47,296 nucleotides of DNA from Hyphomicrobiales bacterium (GCA_900465915.1 UBKJ01000026.1:1-47296); one strand, 5' to 3'; positions 37,629 through 46,938 are shown, counted from the stretch's first letter. Numbers and translations: made by a program. Notes: generated by a model from the sequence alone, not told the origin.

Positions 37629-38909
37629 ATGTTCGATCGCAGATGGAAATTGACGGCGGGGGTCAGCCTCGCCATGATGACGATGGGCGCCGGCGCGGCC
37701 CATGCCGAGGGCGTGACGCTGCGCGCCCTGATGGAGGACGTGCCGGAGACGCACATCATCGAGAAGATGCTGCCGGACTTCGAGAAGGAGACCGGCATCA
37801 AGGTCGAGTTCGAGAAGGTCGGCTATAGCGACATGCACGACAAGCTGGCCACCCAGCTCGTCTCGCCCGACAGCTATTACAACCTGCTGGAGGTCGACTT
37901 CCTGTGGGCGGGCGAATTTCCGGCCGCCGGCTGGCTCATCGACCTGAAGCCGCTGGCCGAGCGCGACAAGCTCGACCTCGCCGAGTTCATCCCCTCGACG
38001 CTCGACCTGCTCGGCCGCACCGACAAGGCGATGCCGATCCTGCCCATGTACAACTATTCCATGGGCCTTCTCTACCGGAAGGACCTGCTGGAGGACGCCA
38101 AGTTGAAGGAGGCCTACAAGGCCGAGTTCAAGACCGACCTCAAGAAGCCCGAGACGCTGGAGGAATACGTCCAGGTCGCCAAGTTCATGAAGGCCAAGGC
38201 CGGCGTGGCGGGCGCGGCGATGCAGGGCCAGCGCGGCGACCCCAACAGCATGGAGTTCTCCAACTACCTGTTCTCGGCCGGCGGGGCCTATATGGACGCC
38301 GACCGCAAGGTGACGCTGGACAGCCCCGAGGCGGTGAAGGCGCTGACGCTCTATGTCGACGCCATCAAGAACGCTGGCCAGCAGGGCGCGCTGTCGGCGA
38401 CGCTCGACGACACGATGCGGCTGATGTGCAGCGGCGAATCCTTCAGCATGATCACCTATTGGTGGATGCTGCCGCAGGTGGACGACGCGCAGAAATGCCC
38501 CAAGGTCGCCGGCAAGGTGGGCCTGTCGGTGATGCCCGGCGGCCATGGCGAGAGCGGCGGCTGGGGCTGGGGCATCCCGAAGAACACCCCGCCGGAATCG
38601 CAGGAAGCCGCCTGGACCTTCATCAAGTGGGTGCAGAGCAGGAAGATCGCCGTGCAGCGCGCGCTCGAAGGCCATGCGCCGGTCAGCGAGGCGGTCTACA
38701 AGGACCCGGAAGTGCTGAAGAAATATCCCTTCTACGCGCAGGCGCTCGACGTGGTGGCCTCGGGCAAGTCCTTCCCGATCTTCGCCTATTCGGCGCAGTA
38801 CGAGGACGTGCTGGGCACGCAGGTGTCGCAGGCCGCCGACGGCGGAACCACGCCGGAAGCCGCGATCAAGGCGGCCGCTTCCGGCCTGGCCGACCTGCTG
38901 AAGAAGTGA
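37629..38909 (+). CDS. CUT1 sugar/polyol-binding protein
   Basis: A 426-aa extracellular solute-binding protein (family 1). A signal peptide (LTAGVSLAMMTMGAGAAHA) ends near residue 26. The mature part starts VTLRALMEDVPETHIIEKML and has the domain-crossing segments SPDSYYNLLEVDFLWAGEF and SGGWGWGIPKNTPP (the conserved Gly-Gly-Trp-Gly-x-Gly block). The Shine-Dalgarno is weak (AAAGGGAA well upstream). A strong hairpin follows the stop, which often keeps binding-protein mRNA more abundant than its permease. The ligand is probably a polyol or sugar. Confidence 0.9.
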   Translation: MFDRRWKLTAGVSLAMMTMGAGAAHAEGVTLRALMEDVPETHIIEKMLPDFEKETGIKVEFEKVGYSDMHDKLATQLVSPDSYYNLLEVDFLWAGEFPAAGWLIDLKPLAERDKLDLAEFIPSTLDLLGRTDKAMPILPMYNYSMGLLYRKDLLEDAKLKEAYKAEFKTDLKKPETLEEYVQVAKFMKAKAGVAGAAMQGQRGDPNSMEFSNYLFSAGGAYMDADRKVTLDSPEAVKALTLYVDAIKNAGQQGALSATLDDTMRLMCSGESFSMITYWWMLPQVDDAQKCPKVAGKVGLSVMPGGHGESGGWGWGIPKNTPPESQEAAWTFIKWVQSRKIAVQRALEGHAPVSEAVYKDPEVLKKYPFYAQALDVVASGKSFPIFAYSAQYEDVLGTQVSQAADGGTTPEAAIKAAASGLADLLKK

Positions 38910-38915
38910 GCCCCC

Positions 38916-38942
38916 GCGCGGCCCCGCCCGCCGGGGCCGCGC
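38916..38942 (+). terminator. attenuating hairpin after the binding protein
   Basis: A perfect 11-bp stem (GCGCGGCCCCG / CGGGGCCGCGC, 5-nt loop) starts 7 bp after the binding-protein stop and 33 bp before the last permease start. There is no U-run. It is in the usual place for differential expression of binding protein over permease by mRNA stabilisation or partial termination. Confidence 0.6.
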
Positions 38943-38974
38943 CATCCGCATGAGACAGGCACAAGGACGCGCGC

Positions 38975-39874
38975 ATGTCCCTTTCATCCGGCGCTATCGA
39001 CCGCACGTGGAAAACCGGCTGGGCCTTCTCCCTGCCGGGCCTGCTGACGCTCGCCGTCGTCATGGGGCTGCCGCTCGTCTATGCGGTGGTGATGTCCGTC
39101 TCCTCCATGACGCTGATGCGCCCGTCGCTGGCGCCGCTGACGGGGCTCGCCAATTACGCCCGCATCATGGACGATCCGCAGTTCTGGAGCTCGCTCTGGC
39201 TGACGGTGAAATATTCGATCGTCACGGTCGCCGCGGAGTTCGTCGTCGGCCTCGGCATCGCCCTGATGCTCAACGCGGTGGTGAAGGCCAAGCCGGTCTA
39301 TTTCGCCATCCTCACCATTCCCATGGCCATGTCGCCGGTCAGCGTGGCGCTGATCTGGCGCATGCTGCTGCAGCCCAACCTGGGCGTCGTCAACCACCTG
39401 ATGGAAGTGGCCGGCCTGCCGCGCCTCGACTGGCTCGGCTCGTCGGACTTGGCGCTGTGGTCGATGGCGGCCATCGACGTCTGGCAGCAGACCTCCTTCG
39501 TGGTGCTGATTCTGGCCGCCGGCCTCGCCTCGCTGCCGCGCGACCCCTACGAGGCCGCGGAAGTGGACGGGGCGCGGAAATTGCAGCAGTTCTGGTACCT
39601 GACCCTGCCGATGCTGCGGCCGGTGGCCGCCATCGCCGTCATCATCCAGCTCATCAACGAGTTCCGCACCTACGACCTCACCTACGTGCTGACCAAGGGC
39701 GGCCCCGGCACCTCGACGGAAGTTCTGAGCTTCTTCGCCTATCGCCGTGCTTTCCTTGGGCTTTCGCTCAACGAGGGGTCGGCGGCGGCCTTCATCCTGC
39801 TCTTGATCGTGCTCGCCATCACCATCGTCTTCTTCTGGGTTCTGGAACGGCGGCAGTTCCAGAAGGAAGGCTAG
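38975..39874 (+). CDS. CUT1 sugar ABC permease, MalF/UgpA type
   Basis: A 299-aa permease of the MalF/UgpA type. The N-terminal helix FSLPGLLTLAVVMGLPLVYA is followed by about five more. The EAA loop reads YEAAEVDGARKLQQFWYLTLP, and FRTYDLTYVLTKGGPG is the characteristic periplasmic loop of this partner. It is last in the operon, 65 bp after the binding protein, and pairs with the MalG-type permease encoded upstream. Confidence 0.9.
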   Translation: MSLSSGAIDRTWKTGWAFSLPGLLTLAVVMGLPLVYAVVMSVSSMTLMRPSLAPLTGLANYARIMDDPQFWSSLWLTVKYSIVTVAAEFVVGLGIALMLNAVVKAKPVYFAILTIPMAMSPVSVALIWRMLLQPNLGVVNHLMEVAGLPRLDWLGSSDLALWSMAAIDVWQQTSFVVLILAAGLASLPRDPYEAAEVDGARKLQQFWYLTLPMLRPVAAIAVIIQLINEFRTYDLTYVLTKGGPGTSTEVLSFFAYRRAFLGLSLNEGSAAAFILLLIVLAITIVFFWVLERRQFQKEG

Positions 39875-39880
39875 CGCGGC

Positions 39881-40921
39881 TCAGCGCGTTTCGAGGAACA
39901 GCAGCCATTTCAGCGCCCGGCGCTCGGCGTCGCTCAGTTGCGGCGCGACGACGCGCAGGGCGGCGGCTTCCTCCAGCTCCGCCCCGAGCCGGTCCTCCAG
40001 CCAATGGGCCGGCACCTCGGGATGGATATAGGAGCCGCGGCAGACGGCGCGCGTATTGCCGAGCGCCCGCGCCACCTTGTCGATCTCGCGGTTGAGGACC
40101 TGCTTCTTCGCTGTCGCGCTCTCGGGCGGGGGAATCGCGCCAAGCGCGTCGAGCGCGTTGGCGGTCGCGGCCCAGGTGCGGAAATGCCGCGAGGTGAAAT
40201 CCGTCCGCATCGCCGCGCGCAGATAGGCGTTGATGTCCTGCGAGGTGACGGCGCGGCGCTGGCCGTCCTAGTCGACATATTGGAAAAGCTGCTGCCCCGG
40301 CAGGTCCTGAAGCGAGCGCACGATGCGCGCCACGCGTCGGTCGGTGACGCCGACGTTCCACGACTTGCCCGACTTGCCGGTGAAGACGAAGCGCAGCGTC
40401 GCGCCCTCGGCCTTCAAATGCCGGCTGCGCAGAGTGGTGAGGCCGAAACTCTTGTTTTCCTTCGCGTAGCTGGCGTTGCCGACGCGGATCAGCAGGCGGT
40501 CCATCAGGTGGACGACCGTGGCCACGACCTTCTCGCGGCAAAGCGCGCGCCGCCGCATGTCGGCGTCGACCGCGCTGCGCAGCCGGCTCAGCGCGCGGGC
40601 GAAGTCCGGCAGGCCGGCGAATTTGGTCTCGCCCTGCGCCGCCATCCAGTCCGGGTGGTAGCGATATTGCTTGCGGCCGCGCGCGTCGCGGCCTGTGGCC
40701 TGGATATGGCCGCGCGGGTCGGGGCAGATCCAGACCTCGCTCCAGGCCGGCGGGATGGCCAGCGCCAGGATGCGCGCCCTGTCCTCGGGCGAGACGGCGC
40801 GCCCGTCCGGCCCCAGATAGCGGAAGCCGCGCCCGTGGCGAAGCCGCCGCAGGCCCGGCTCGGCGTCGCTGACATGGCGCAGGCCGTCGCGGCAGGGGAC
40901 GTGGGATGACGTGTCGAGCAA
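39881..40921 (-). pseudogene. DNA topoisomerase IB, interrupted by in-frame TAG
   Basis: Two fragments in one frame make a complete bacterial type IB topoisomerase of about 346 codons. From a TTG at 40921 (behind GGGAG) the first 217 codons carry the N-terminal domain and the GLTTLRSRH and FTGKSGKSW segments. A TAG at 40268-40270 then interrupts after LFQYVD. The same frame continues for 128 codons: DGQRRAVTSQDINAYLR, the FRTW block, and the catalytic tyrosine region VCRGSYIHPEV. Family members read VDEDG at the stop, so one G-to-T change (GAG to TAG) explains it. The truncated product lacks the catalytic Tyr and should not cleave DNA. A sequencing error remains possible. The reading downstream is otherwise intact, which suggests a recent event. 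Confidence 0.8.
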
Positions 40922-40989
40922 GGGAGGGCTCCCGGAACCGTGTCGTTCCCCTTCAACAATCGGGGGCGGCGAAGGGTTCCCGGCAAAGC

Positions 40990-42084
40990 TCAGCCCGCCG
41001 CGTCGTCGGTGGAGACGGAGCGGTATTCCTCGCCGCCGGCGAGCCTGGCCAGCGGCACCTTGAGCGACAGCGAAAGCCCCTCCGCCCGCCATTCGCGCGC
41101 GATGTCGCCGGCGAGGCCCTGCAGGGCGGCCTTCTCCAGCGTCGCGCCGAAACCCTGGCGCTCGGGCTTGTCGGGCGCGGCGGCGCGGCCCTGCTCGTTC
41201 CATTTGAGATGCATCAGCTCGTCCTCGACCGCGATCTCGATTTTGAGCCGGCCGTCCGGCGTCGACAGCGCGCCGTATTTGGCGGCGTTGGTGATGAGCT
41301 CGTGCAGGAGCAGCGCCAGCGAGGTCAGCGCGTTGCCGGTCAGCTCCGCGTCGGTTCCCGTCACCTCGACCGGCGACTGCTCGGCATGGTCGTGCGGGGC
41401 GACGATGGCCTCGATCAGCGCCATGACCGAGGTGGACTTGGTCGAGCCGGCGGTCCGGGTCAGGTCCGGCAGGGTCAATTCGTGAGCGCGCGCAAGGGCT
41501 TGCATGCGCGACCTCAGATCGTCCTCCAGCTCCTCGATGCTGACCGCCGAGCGCGCGCTGAGCGAGATCAGCCCGGTGGTGAGGCCGAACAGGTTCTTGA
41601 TGCGGTGGTTGATCTCCTGCAGCAGGATGTCCTTGTAGCGGGCGGCGTCCTGCAAGGCCTCGGCCTGGGCGGCCAGCTCGTCGCGCTGGGCGGCGAGCTG
41701 CTGGCGCTGGCGGTAAAGCTCGAAGAAGACGCCGGCCTTGCTGCGCAGGATGTCGGGCTCGATCGGCTTCTGGATGAAGTCGACGGCGCCCGCCTCGTAG
41801 CCGCGGAAGCGGCGCTGGCCGCCGCCGCCGGCGGTGATGAAGATGATCGGCACGTGGCGCGTGCGCTCGTTGCCGCGCATCAGCTCGGCCAGCTCGAAGC
41901 CGTCGAGGCCGGGCATCTGCACGTCCACCAGCGCCAGCGCCACCTCGTGCCGGAGCAGAAGCTCCAGCGCCTCGTCGCCCGAGCGCGCCTTCAAGAGCGT
42001 CAGCCCGTCGCGCCGGAGCAGGGCTTCCAGCGACAGGAGGTTCTCCTCCAGATCGTCAACGAGAAGAAACGAAACGGGTTTCAT
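40990..42084 (-). CDS. receiver-HWE histidine kinase
   Basis: A 364-aa two-domain signalling protein. The N-terminal receiver has Asp10/11 and phospho-acceptor Asp54 (VDVQMPGLDG). A coiled linker (about 120-150) leads to an HWE-type kinase with His160 in EINHRIKNLFG, an N-box HELITNAAKYGALS and the WNEQG motif that gives the subclass its Trp-x-Glu. The ATPase domain ends with GFGATLEKAALQGL. It starts at 42084, 8 bp after the CheB-like stop, last in the operon. HWE kinases are frequent in alphaproteobacterial stress and light signalling; input presumably comes from the upstream hybrid kinase (inference). Confidence 0.86.
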   Translation of the reverse strand: MKPVSFLLVDDLEENLLSLEALLRRDGLTLLKARSGDEALELLLRHEVALALVDVQMPGLDGFELAELMRGNERTRHVPIIFITAGGGGQRRFRGYEAGAVDFIQKPIEPDILRSKAGVFFELYRQRQQLAAQRDELAAQAEALQDAARYKDILLQEINHRIKNLFGLTTGLISLSARSAVSIEELEDDLRSRMQALARAHELTLPDLTRTAGSTKSTSVMALIEAIVAPHDHAEQSPVEVTGTDAELTGNALTSLALLLHELITNAAKYGALSTPDGRLKIEIAVEDELMHLKWNEQGRAAAPDKPERQGFGATLEKAALQGLAGDIAREWRAEGLSLSLKVPLARLAGGEEYRSVSTDDAAG

Positions 42085-42092
42085 GTGTTGAC

Positions 42093-42668
42093 TCAAACCT
42101 CTCTCAAATAATGCGCTATCGCGTCGAGCGACAGAATATGGGCGCCGGGGCAATGGCCGATGGCGGCCTTGGGCATGGTCGGCGCGAAGGCCTCGCGCGG
42201 GTCCTGGACGAGCGCCGTCCCGCCGGCCTCGACCACGCGGCGCAGGCCGTGCGCGCCGTCGTGATTGGCGCCGGTCAGCACCACCGCCGTCAGCGCCGGC
42301 CCGTAAACCTCGGCGGCGCTTTCGAACAGCACGTCGATGGAGGGGCGCGAGAACAGCACCGGCGCGTCGCGCGACAGCGAAAGGCTGCGGTCGCCCTCGA
42401 CCAGGAGGTGATAGTCGGGCGGGGCGAAATAGATCGTCCCGCCGCCGATGGGCTGCTTGTCCTCGGCCTCGTCCACCGCCAGCCGGCAGCGGCTGCGGAA
42501 CAGGTCGGCCATCAGGCTGCGCGTCGCCGGCACGTGGACCACGACGATGACCGCCGGCCCGAACCCCGCCGGCAGCGCCGGAAGGATGGCCGAAAGCGCG
42601 TCGAAGGCGCCCGCCGACGCGCCGATGACCACCGCCTTTTTCGCGAGCTTGCTCAAGGCCGACCTCAT
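42093..42668 (-). CDS. CheB-type methylesterase domain, stand-alone
   Basis: A 191-aa protein consisting only of the CheB catalytic domain. The triad positions are intact: Ser18 in VVIGASAGAFDAL, His45 in VVVHVP, and Asp137 in LTGANHDGAHGL. No receiver domain precedes it, unlike chemotaxis CheB. The start overlaps the CheR stop by ATGA. Expected activity is hydrolysis of glutamyl methyl esters or deamidation of Gln. With CheR next to it but no chemoreceptor, CheA or CheW nearby, the target may be a kinase of the same operon (inference). Confidence 0.88.
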   Translation of the reverse strand: MRSALSKLAKKAVVIGASAGAFDALSAILPALPAGFGPAVIVVVHVPATRSLMADLFRSRCRLAVDEAEDKQPIGGGTIYFAPPDYHLLVEGDRSLSLSRDAPVLFSRPSIDVLFESAAEVYGPALTAVVLTGANHDGAHGLRRVVEAGGTALVQDPREAFAPTMPKAAIGHCPGAHILSLDAIAHYLREV

Positions 42669-43504
42669 GCGATGCGCCTCTGGTAGATCTTCTCCTCCGG
42701 GACGAAGTCGGCGAAGGCGTCGACATGGCGGGAGAAGCGCAGGTTCTCCTTGGCGCCCAGGCCGAGGAAGCCGCGGCGGGCGAGGGAATCCTTGAACAGG
42801 CCGAGCGCGCGGTCCTTGAGGTCGCGGTCGAAATAGATCAGCACGTTGCGGCAGGAGATGAGGTGCATCTCGCCGAAGACCGCGTCGGTGACGAGGCTGT
42901 GGTCGGAGAAGACGACGTTGCGGCGCAGCGTTTTGTCGAAAGCCGCCCGGCCATAGGCGGCCTGGTAGTAATCCGACAGCGACGACCTGCCGCCCGAGCG
43001 GCGGTGGTTCTCGGTGAAGGCCTGCACGCGGTCGAGCGCGAAGACGCCGGCCTCGGCGGCCTGCAGGGCCTCCTGGTTGATGTCGGTGGCGTAGAAGAGC
43101 GTGCGGTCCTCCAGTCCTTCCTCGCGGAACAGGATGACCAGCGAATAGAGCTCCTCGCCGCTGCTGCACCCGGCGATCCACACCTTCAGCGACGGATAGG
43201 TGCGCAGATGCGGCGCGACCCGCTCGCGGATGGCGCGGAAATAGCTCGGGTCGCGAAACATGTCGCTGACCTGCACCGTAAGGAAGCGCAGGAGCTGCGG
43301 CAACATGGCGGGGTCGTGCAGCAGCCCTTCCTGCAAGGCGGAGAAGGTGGGGAAGCCCATCTGCTCGCGCGCCTGCCGCAGCCGGCGCTTGATCGACGCC
43401 ATGGCGTAGTTGCGGAAGTCGTAGTGATATTTGAGGAACAGCGCCTCCAGCAGGAGCCGTATCTCGATATCCTCCAGCGGGTCGGTGTGCAGCGACGGCC
43501 TCAT
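42665..43504 (-). CDS. CheR-type SAM-dependent methyltransferase
   Basis: A 279-aa protein with the N-terminal helical CheR domain (KYHYDFRNYAMASIKRRL) and the SAM-binding domain holding VWIAGCSSGEELYSL, the equivalent of CheR's AGCSTGEE. The C-terminal CRNVLIYFD motif is also present. It should methylate glutamates. Starts at 43504 by ATGA overlap with the hybrid kinase stop. Far longer frames read through here are not real; only the last part is CheR. Confidence 0.9.
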   Translation of the reverse strand: MRPSLHTDPLEDIEIRLLLEALFLKYHYDFRNYAMASIKRRLRQAREQMGFPTFSALQEGLLHDPAMLPQLLRFLTVQVSDMFRDPSYFRAIRERVAPHLRTYPSLKVWIAGCSSGEELYSLVILFREEGLEDRTLFYATDINQEALQAAEAGVFALDRVQAFTENHRRSGGRSSLSDYYQAAYGRAAFDKTLRRNVVFSDHSLVTDAVFGEMHLISCRNVLIYFDRDLKDRALGLFKDSLARRGFLGLGAKENLRFSRHVDAFADFVPEEKIYQRRIA

Positions 43505-46500
43505 CGCGGCATCCACACGCGCACCAGCGACAGGAGCTTGTCGACGTCGAGCGGCTTGGCCATGTAGTCGTTGGCCCCGGCCTCGATGCAGCGCTGCTGG
43601 TCGTCCGGCATGGCCTTGGCGGTGAGCGTGATGATAGGCAGCTTCCGCAGGGCGGGGTTCCTGCGGATCTCGCGCGTGGCGGCGAGGCCGTCCATCACCG
43701 GCATCATCACGTCCATCAGCACGAGGTCGACGGCGGCTTCCGGGTTCTTCGCCGCGCGCTCCAGCATGTCGATCGCCTCGCGGCCGTTGCGGGCGATCTC
43801 GACGCGGGCGCCGCGCGGCTCCAGGATGTTGGTGAGGGCGTAGACGTTGCGCACGTCGTCCTCGACCACCAGGATGCGCCGGCCTTCGAGCAGCGCGTCG
43901 CGGTGGCGCGCCTTGCGGATCATCTTCTGCTGCTCGGCCGGCAGCTCGGAGATGACCTGGTGCAGGAAAAGGCTCACCTCGTCGAGCAGCCGCTCGGGCG
44001 ACTTGGCCCCCTTGATGATGATCGACTTGGAATAGCGCCGCAGCTTCTGCTCGCTTTCGGGCGACAGCTCCCGGCCGGTATAGACGATGACCGGCGGGAA
44101 GGCGTAGGCGCTTTCCCGGCTCAGCGTCTCCAGCAGCGAATAGCCCGAGGCGTCGGGCAGCGTCAGGTCCAGCACCATGCAGTCGAAGGTCTGGCGGCTC
44201 AGGAGGTCCAGGCATTCGGTGGCGGTGCTGGCGGTGACGGTCTCGACCTCGCGCGAGCCGAGAAGCTTGGCCACCGCCTCGCGCTGGCGCGGATCGTCCT
44301 CGACGATCAGCACGCGGTGCACGCGCTGCGACAGCCGCGCCTCCAGCTTTTCGAGGATGTCCACCAACTGCTCGCGATGGACCGGCTTGGTCAGGTAGCC
44401 GACGGCGCCCAGCGAATAGGCGGTCTGGGTGTGGTCGCCGGCGGAGACGACATGGACCGGGATGTGGCGGGTGCGGACGTCGTTCTTGAGCCGGTCGAGC
44501 ACGGCGAGGCCGGACTGGTCCGGCAGGCCGACGTCGAGCACGATGGCGTTGGGCGAGAATTCCGTGGCGACGCGCAAGGCCTCCTCCGCCGTGCGCGCCA
44601 CGACGGACTGGAAGCCCATCTCGCGCGACAGGTCGCGGACGATGGAGGCGAAGGCGTCGTCGTCCTCGATCACCAAAAGCACGCGCTTGTCGCCGGTCAG
44701 CGCGTCGCGGTCGTCGGCGACGCGCGTGGCGGGGACGGGGGCCGCCGGGCGCGCCGGCTCCGGCGGCGCGGCGGGCCTGGTTTCGGCGGCGGCCGGCGCG
44801 GGCGGCTCCTGCGGCGCGACGCGGGCGGGGTCGTAGACGCGCGGAAGCGTGACGGTGAAGACGCTGCCGCGCCCCGGCGCGCTCTCGACGCGGATCGTCC
44901 CGCCCAGAAGCCGCACGAGCTGGCGCGAGATCGACAGGCCGAGGCCGGTGCCGCCATATCTGCGGCTGATGGTGCCGTCGGCCTGGTGGAAGGCTTCGAA
45001 GATGGTCTTCTGCTGGTCCTCGGCGATGCCGATGCCGGTGTCGGCGATGCGGAACTCCACCGTCTCGTCGCCGGCGGGCCGGATCGTCAGCCGCACTTCG
45101 CCCTTCTCGGTGAACTTGACCGCGTTGGAGACGAGGTTCTTCAGCACCTGCTCCAGCCGCTGCGGGTCGGTCTCCAGCGCCGAGGGACAGCCCGGCGCGA
45201 CCTCGACCCTGAGGTCGAGCTTCTTCTGGTCGGCCAGCGGCTGGAAGAGCTGGCGGATATTGCTCGCCAGCCGCTCGACCGGCGCGACCTCGGGGTGGAT
45301 CTCGACATGGCCGGCCTCGATCTTGGACAGGTCGAGAATGTCGTTGATCAGGTTGAGAAGGTCGTTGCCGGAGGACTGGATGGTCCTGGCGTATTTGACC
45401 TGCTCCTCGGTCAGGTTCTCGTCCGGGTTGTCGGCGAGCAGCTTGGCGAGGATGAGGGAGGAATTGAGCGGCGTGCGCAATTCGTGCGACATGTTGGCGA
45501 GGAAGTCCGACTTGTACTGGCTGGCCCGCTCCAGCTCGCGCGCCTTGAGCTGCACCGCCGCATGCGCGCGCTCGAGATCGGCGCGCTGCATCTCCATCTG
45601 GTTGGCCTGCTCCTCGAGCTGGCTGTTGGTCTGCTCCAGCTCGGCCTGCTGCTGCTGCAGGCGCGCCTGCGATTCCTTCAGCACGCGGCTCTGCTCCTCC
45701 AGCTCCTCGTTGGAGACGCGCAACTCCTCGCCCTGCGCCTGAAGCTCCTCGGACTGCTGCTGCGTCTCCTCGAGCAGGTTCTGCAACTCGCCGCGATAGG
45801 CGGCGGCCCGCACGGCGAGCGCGATGGCCTCGGAGGCGCGTTGCAGCAGCACCGTCACCTTCTCGTCGACGGGGTGCAGGAAGCCCAGCTCCATCACCGA
45901 ATTGACCGCGCCGTCGACGACGCCGGGCAGGATAATGAGGCTCTTGGGCTTGTCGCGGCCGAGCGCCGAGCCGAAGGCGAGATAGCCCGCCGGCGCGTTC
46001 TCGACCACCACGGGCTCGCCCTTGGCGGCGGCCTGTCCCAACAGGCCCTCGCGCAGCCTGAACTGCTTGGGGACGCTCATGTCGTCGGGCACGCCGTGCG
46101 CCGCGGCGCGCTTGAAGCAGTCGGGGCCGCCGGCGTAGAACGCGCCCGCCACCGCGCCGACATAGTCGGTCAGGAAATCGAGGATGCTTTCGCCGAGCTT
46201 CTCGGTGCGCTGGTCGCCGATCATGGCGGAGGCGAGGCCCACCTCGCCGGATTGCAGCCACTCCTCCCGCGAGCGCGCCAGATTGGCCTTGCGCAGCAGG
46301 AAGCCGATGGCGGCGGTGAGGAAGACGCCGAGAAGCGCCGCCAGGAAGGTGCTGAGCAGCGCCTGCCGCTGCGCCGAATCCATGTCGGTGAGGCGCATGG
46401 CGCGCACGTCGTTCTCCGCCTGCGACATGGCGTCGATCTGGGCGCGGATCGCGTCCATCTCCACCTTGCCGCGATCCGAGCGGACGATGGCCAGCGCCGC

Positions 46501-46938
46501 GTCGAAGCCCTGCGACTTGCGCACCGCGAGCGTCTCGCTCAGCTCGTCCAGCTTGGCGGTGACGTGGCGGCGAAGGATGGCGAGCCGGCCGCTCTGGCCG
46601 GGATTGTCCCTGGTGCGCTCGGCGATGCGGTCCAGCGTGGCGGGGATTTCCCGCAGCGCGCGGCGATAGGGCAGCAGGTAATTGTCGTCGTTGGTCAAGA
46701 GAAAGCCGCGCTGCCCGGTCTCCGCGTCCTGGAGCTGCGAGAACAGCTCGTCCAGCGTGATGATCGCCATATGGGTGCGGATGATTCGCTGGCTGCCGTC
46801 GCGCAGGCCCTGGAAATTGACGTAGTTGACGAAGCCGCTGACGGCGAAGAACAGCAGCGCGCCGGCGAGGCCGAGCTTCACGCCGATGTCGAGTCCGGGA
46901 TTTCGCCGCGGGCCATGGGTCGCATCGCTGTTTGTCAT
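43501..46938 (-). CDS. CHASE3-GAF hybrid histidine kinase with three receivers
   Basis: A membrane sensor kinase of 1145 aa. In order it has TM1 (about 20-40), a periplasmic CHASE3 domain with DAETGQRGFLLT, TM2 (about 180-205), GAF (about 215-360) and a long Gln/Glu-rich coiled coil (about 365-470). HisKA follows with His485 in NMSHELRTPLN, then HATPase_c (DTGIGI, GGTGLGLSI). Three receivers end the protein, with acceptors near 800 (LDVGLP), 922 (LDLTLP) and 1075 (MDVMMPVMDG). I start at the ATG at 46938, since the longer frame adds Arg/Pro-rich sequence; the ribosome site is weak. It is first in the operon with CheR, CheB and the receiver-HWE kinase. Repeats in the upstream gap may control it. 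Confidence 0.87.
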   Translation of the reverse strand: MTNSDATHGPRRNPGLDIGVKLGLAGALLFFAVSGFVNYVNFQGLRDGSQRIIRTHMAIITLDELFSQLQDAETGQRGFLLTNDDNYLLPYRRALREIPATLDRIAERTRDNPGQSGRLAILRRHVTAKLDELSETLAVRKSQGFDAALAIVRSDRGKVEMDAIRAQIDAMSQAENDVRAMRLTDMDSAQRQALLSTFLAALLGVFLTAAIGFLLRKANLARSREEWLQSGEVGLASAMIGDQRTEKLGESILDFLTDYVGAVAGAFYAGGPDCFKRAAAHGVPDDMSVPKQFRLREGLLGQAAAKGEPVVVENAPAGYLAFGSALGRDKPKSLIILPGVVDGAVNSVMELGFLHPVDEKVTVLLQRASEAIALAVRAAAYRGELQNLLEETQQQSEELQAQGEELRVSNEELEEQSRVLKESQARLQQQQAELEQTNSQLEEQANQMEMQRADLERAHAAVQLKARELERASQYKSDFLANMSHELRTPLNSSLILAKLLADNPDENLTEEQVKYARTIQSSGNDLLNLINDILDLSKIEAGHVEIHPEVAPVERLASNIRQLFQPLADQKKLDLRVEVAPGCPSALETDPQRLEQVLKNLVSNAVKFTEKGEVRLTIRPAGDETVEFRIADTGIGIAEDQQKTIFEAFHQADGTISRRYGGTGLGLSISRQLVRLLGGTIRVESAPGRGSVFTVTLPRVYDPARVAPQEPPAPAAAETRPAAPPEPARPAAPVPATRVADDRDALTGDKRVLLVIEDDDAFASIVRDLSREMGFQSVVARTAEEALRVATEFSPNAIVLDVGLPDQSGLAVLDRLKNDVRTRHIPVHVVSAGDHTQTAYSLGAVGYLTKPVHREQLVDILEKLEARLSQRVHRVLIVEDDPRQREAVAKLLGSREVETVTASTATECLDLLSRQTFDCMVLDLTLPDASGYSLLETLSRESAYAFPPVIVYTGRELSPESEQKLRRYSKSIIIKGAKSPERLLDEVSLFLHQVISELPAEQQKMIRKARHRDALLEGRRILVVEDDVRNVYALTNILEPRGARVEIARNGREAIDMLERAAKNPEAAVDLVLMDVMMPVMDGLAATREIRRNPALRKLPIITLTAKAMPDDQQRCIEAGANDYMAKPLDVDKLLSLVRVWMPR

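Noticed and set aside
40268..40270. TAG in topoisomerase IB as a recoded amino acid (pyrrolysine or suppressor read-through)
   Set aside because: Homologues have an ordinary Glu here and nothing in the window suggests amber recoding; a point mutation or sequence error is simpler.
40990..43504. The CheR/CheB pair as part of a chemotaxis operon
   Set aside because: No CheA, CheW, CheY or chemoreceptor gene is present; partners are a hybrid kinase and an HWE kinase.
42665..46261. A 1198-codon leftward frame containing CheR at its end
   Set aside because: Only the last 279 codons are protein-like (CheR). The upstream part is an out-of-frame reading of the hybrid kinase.
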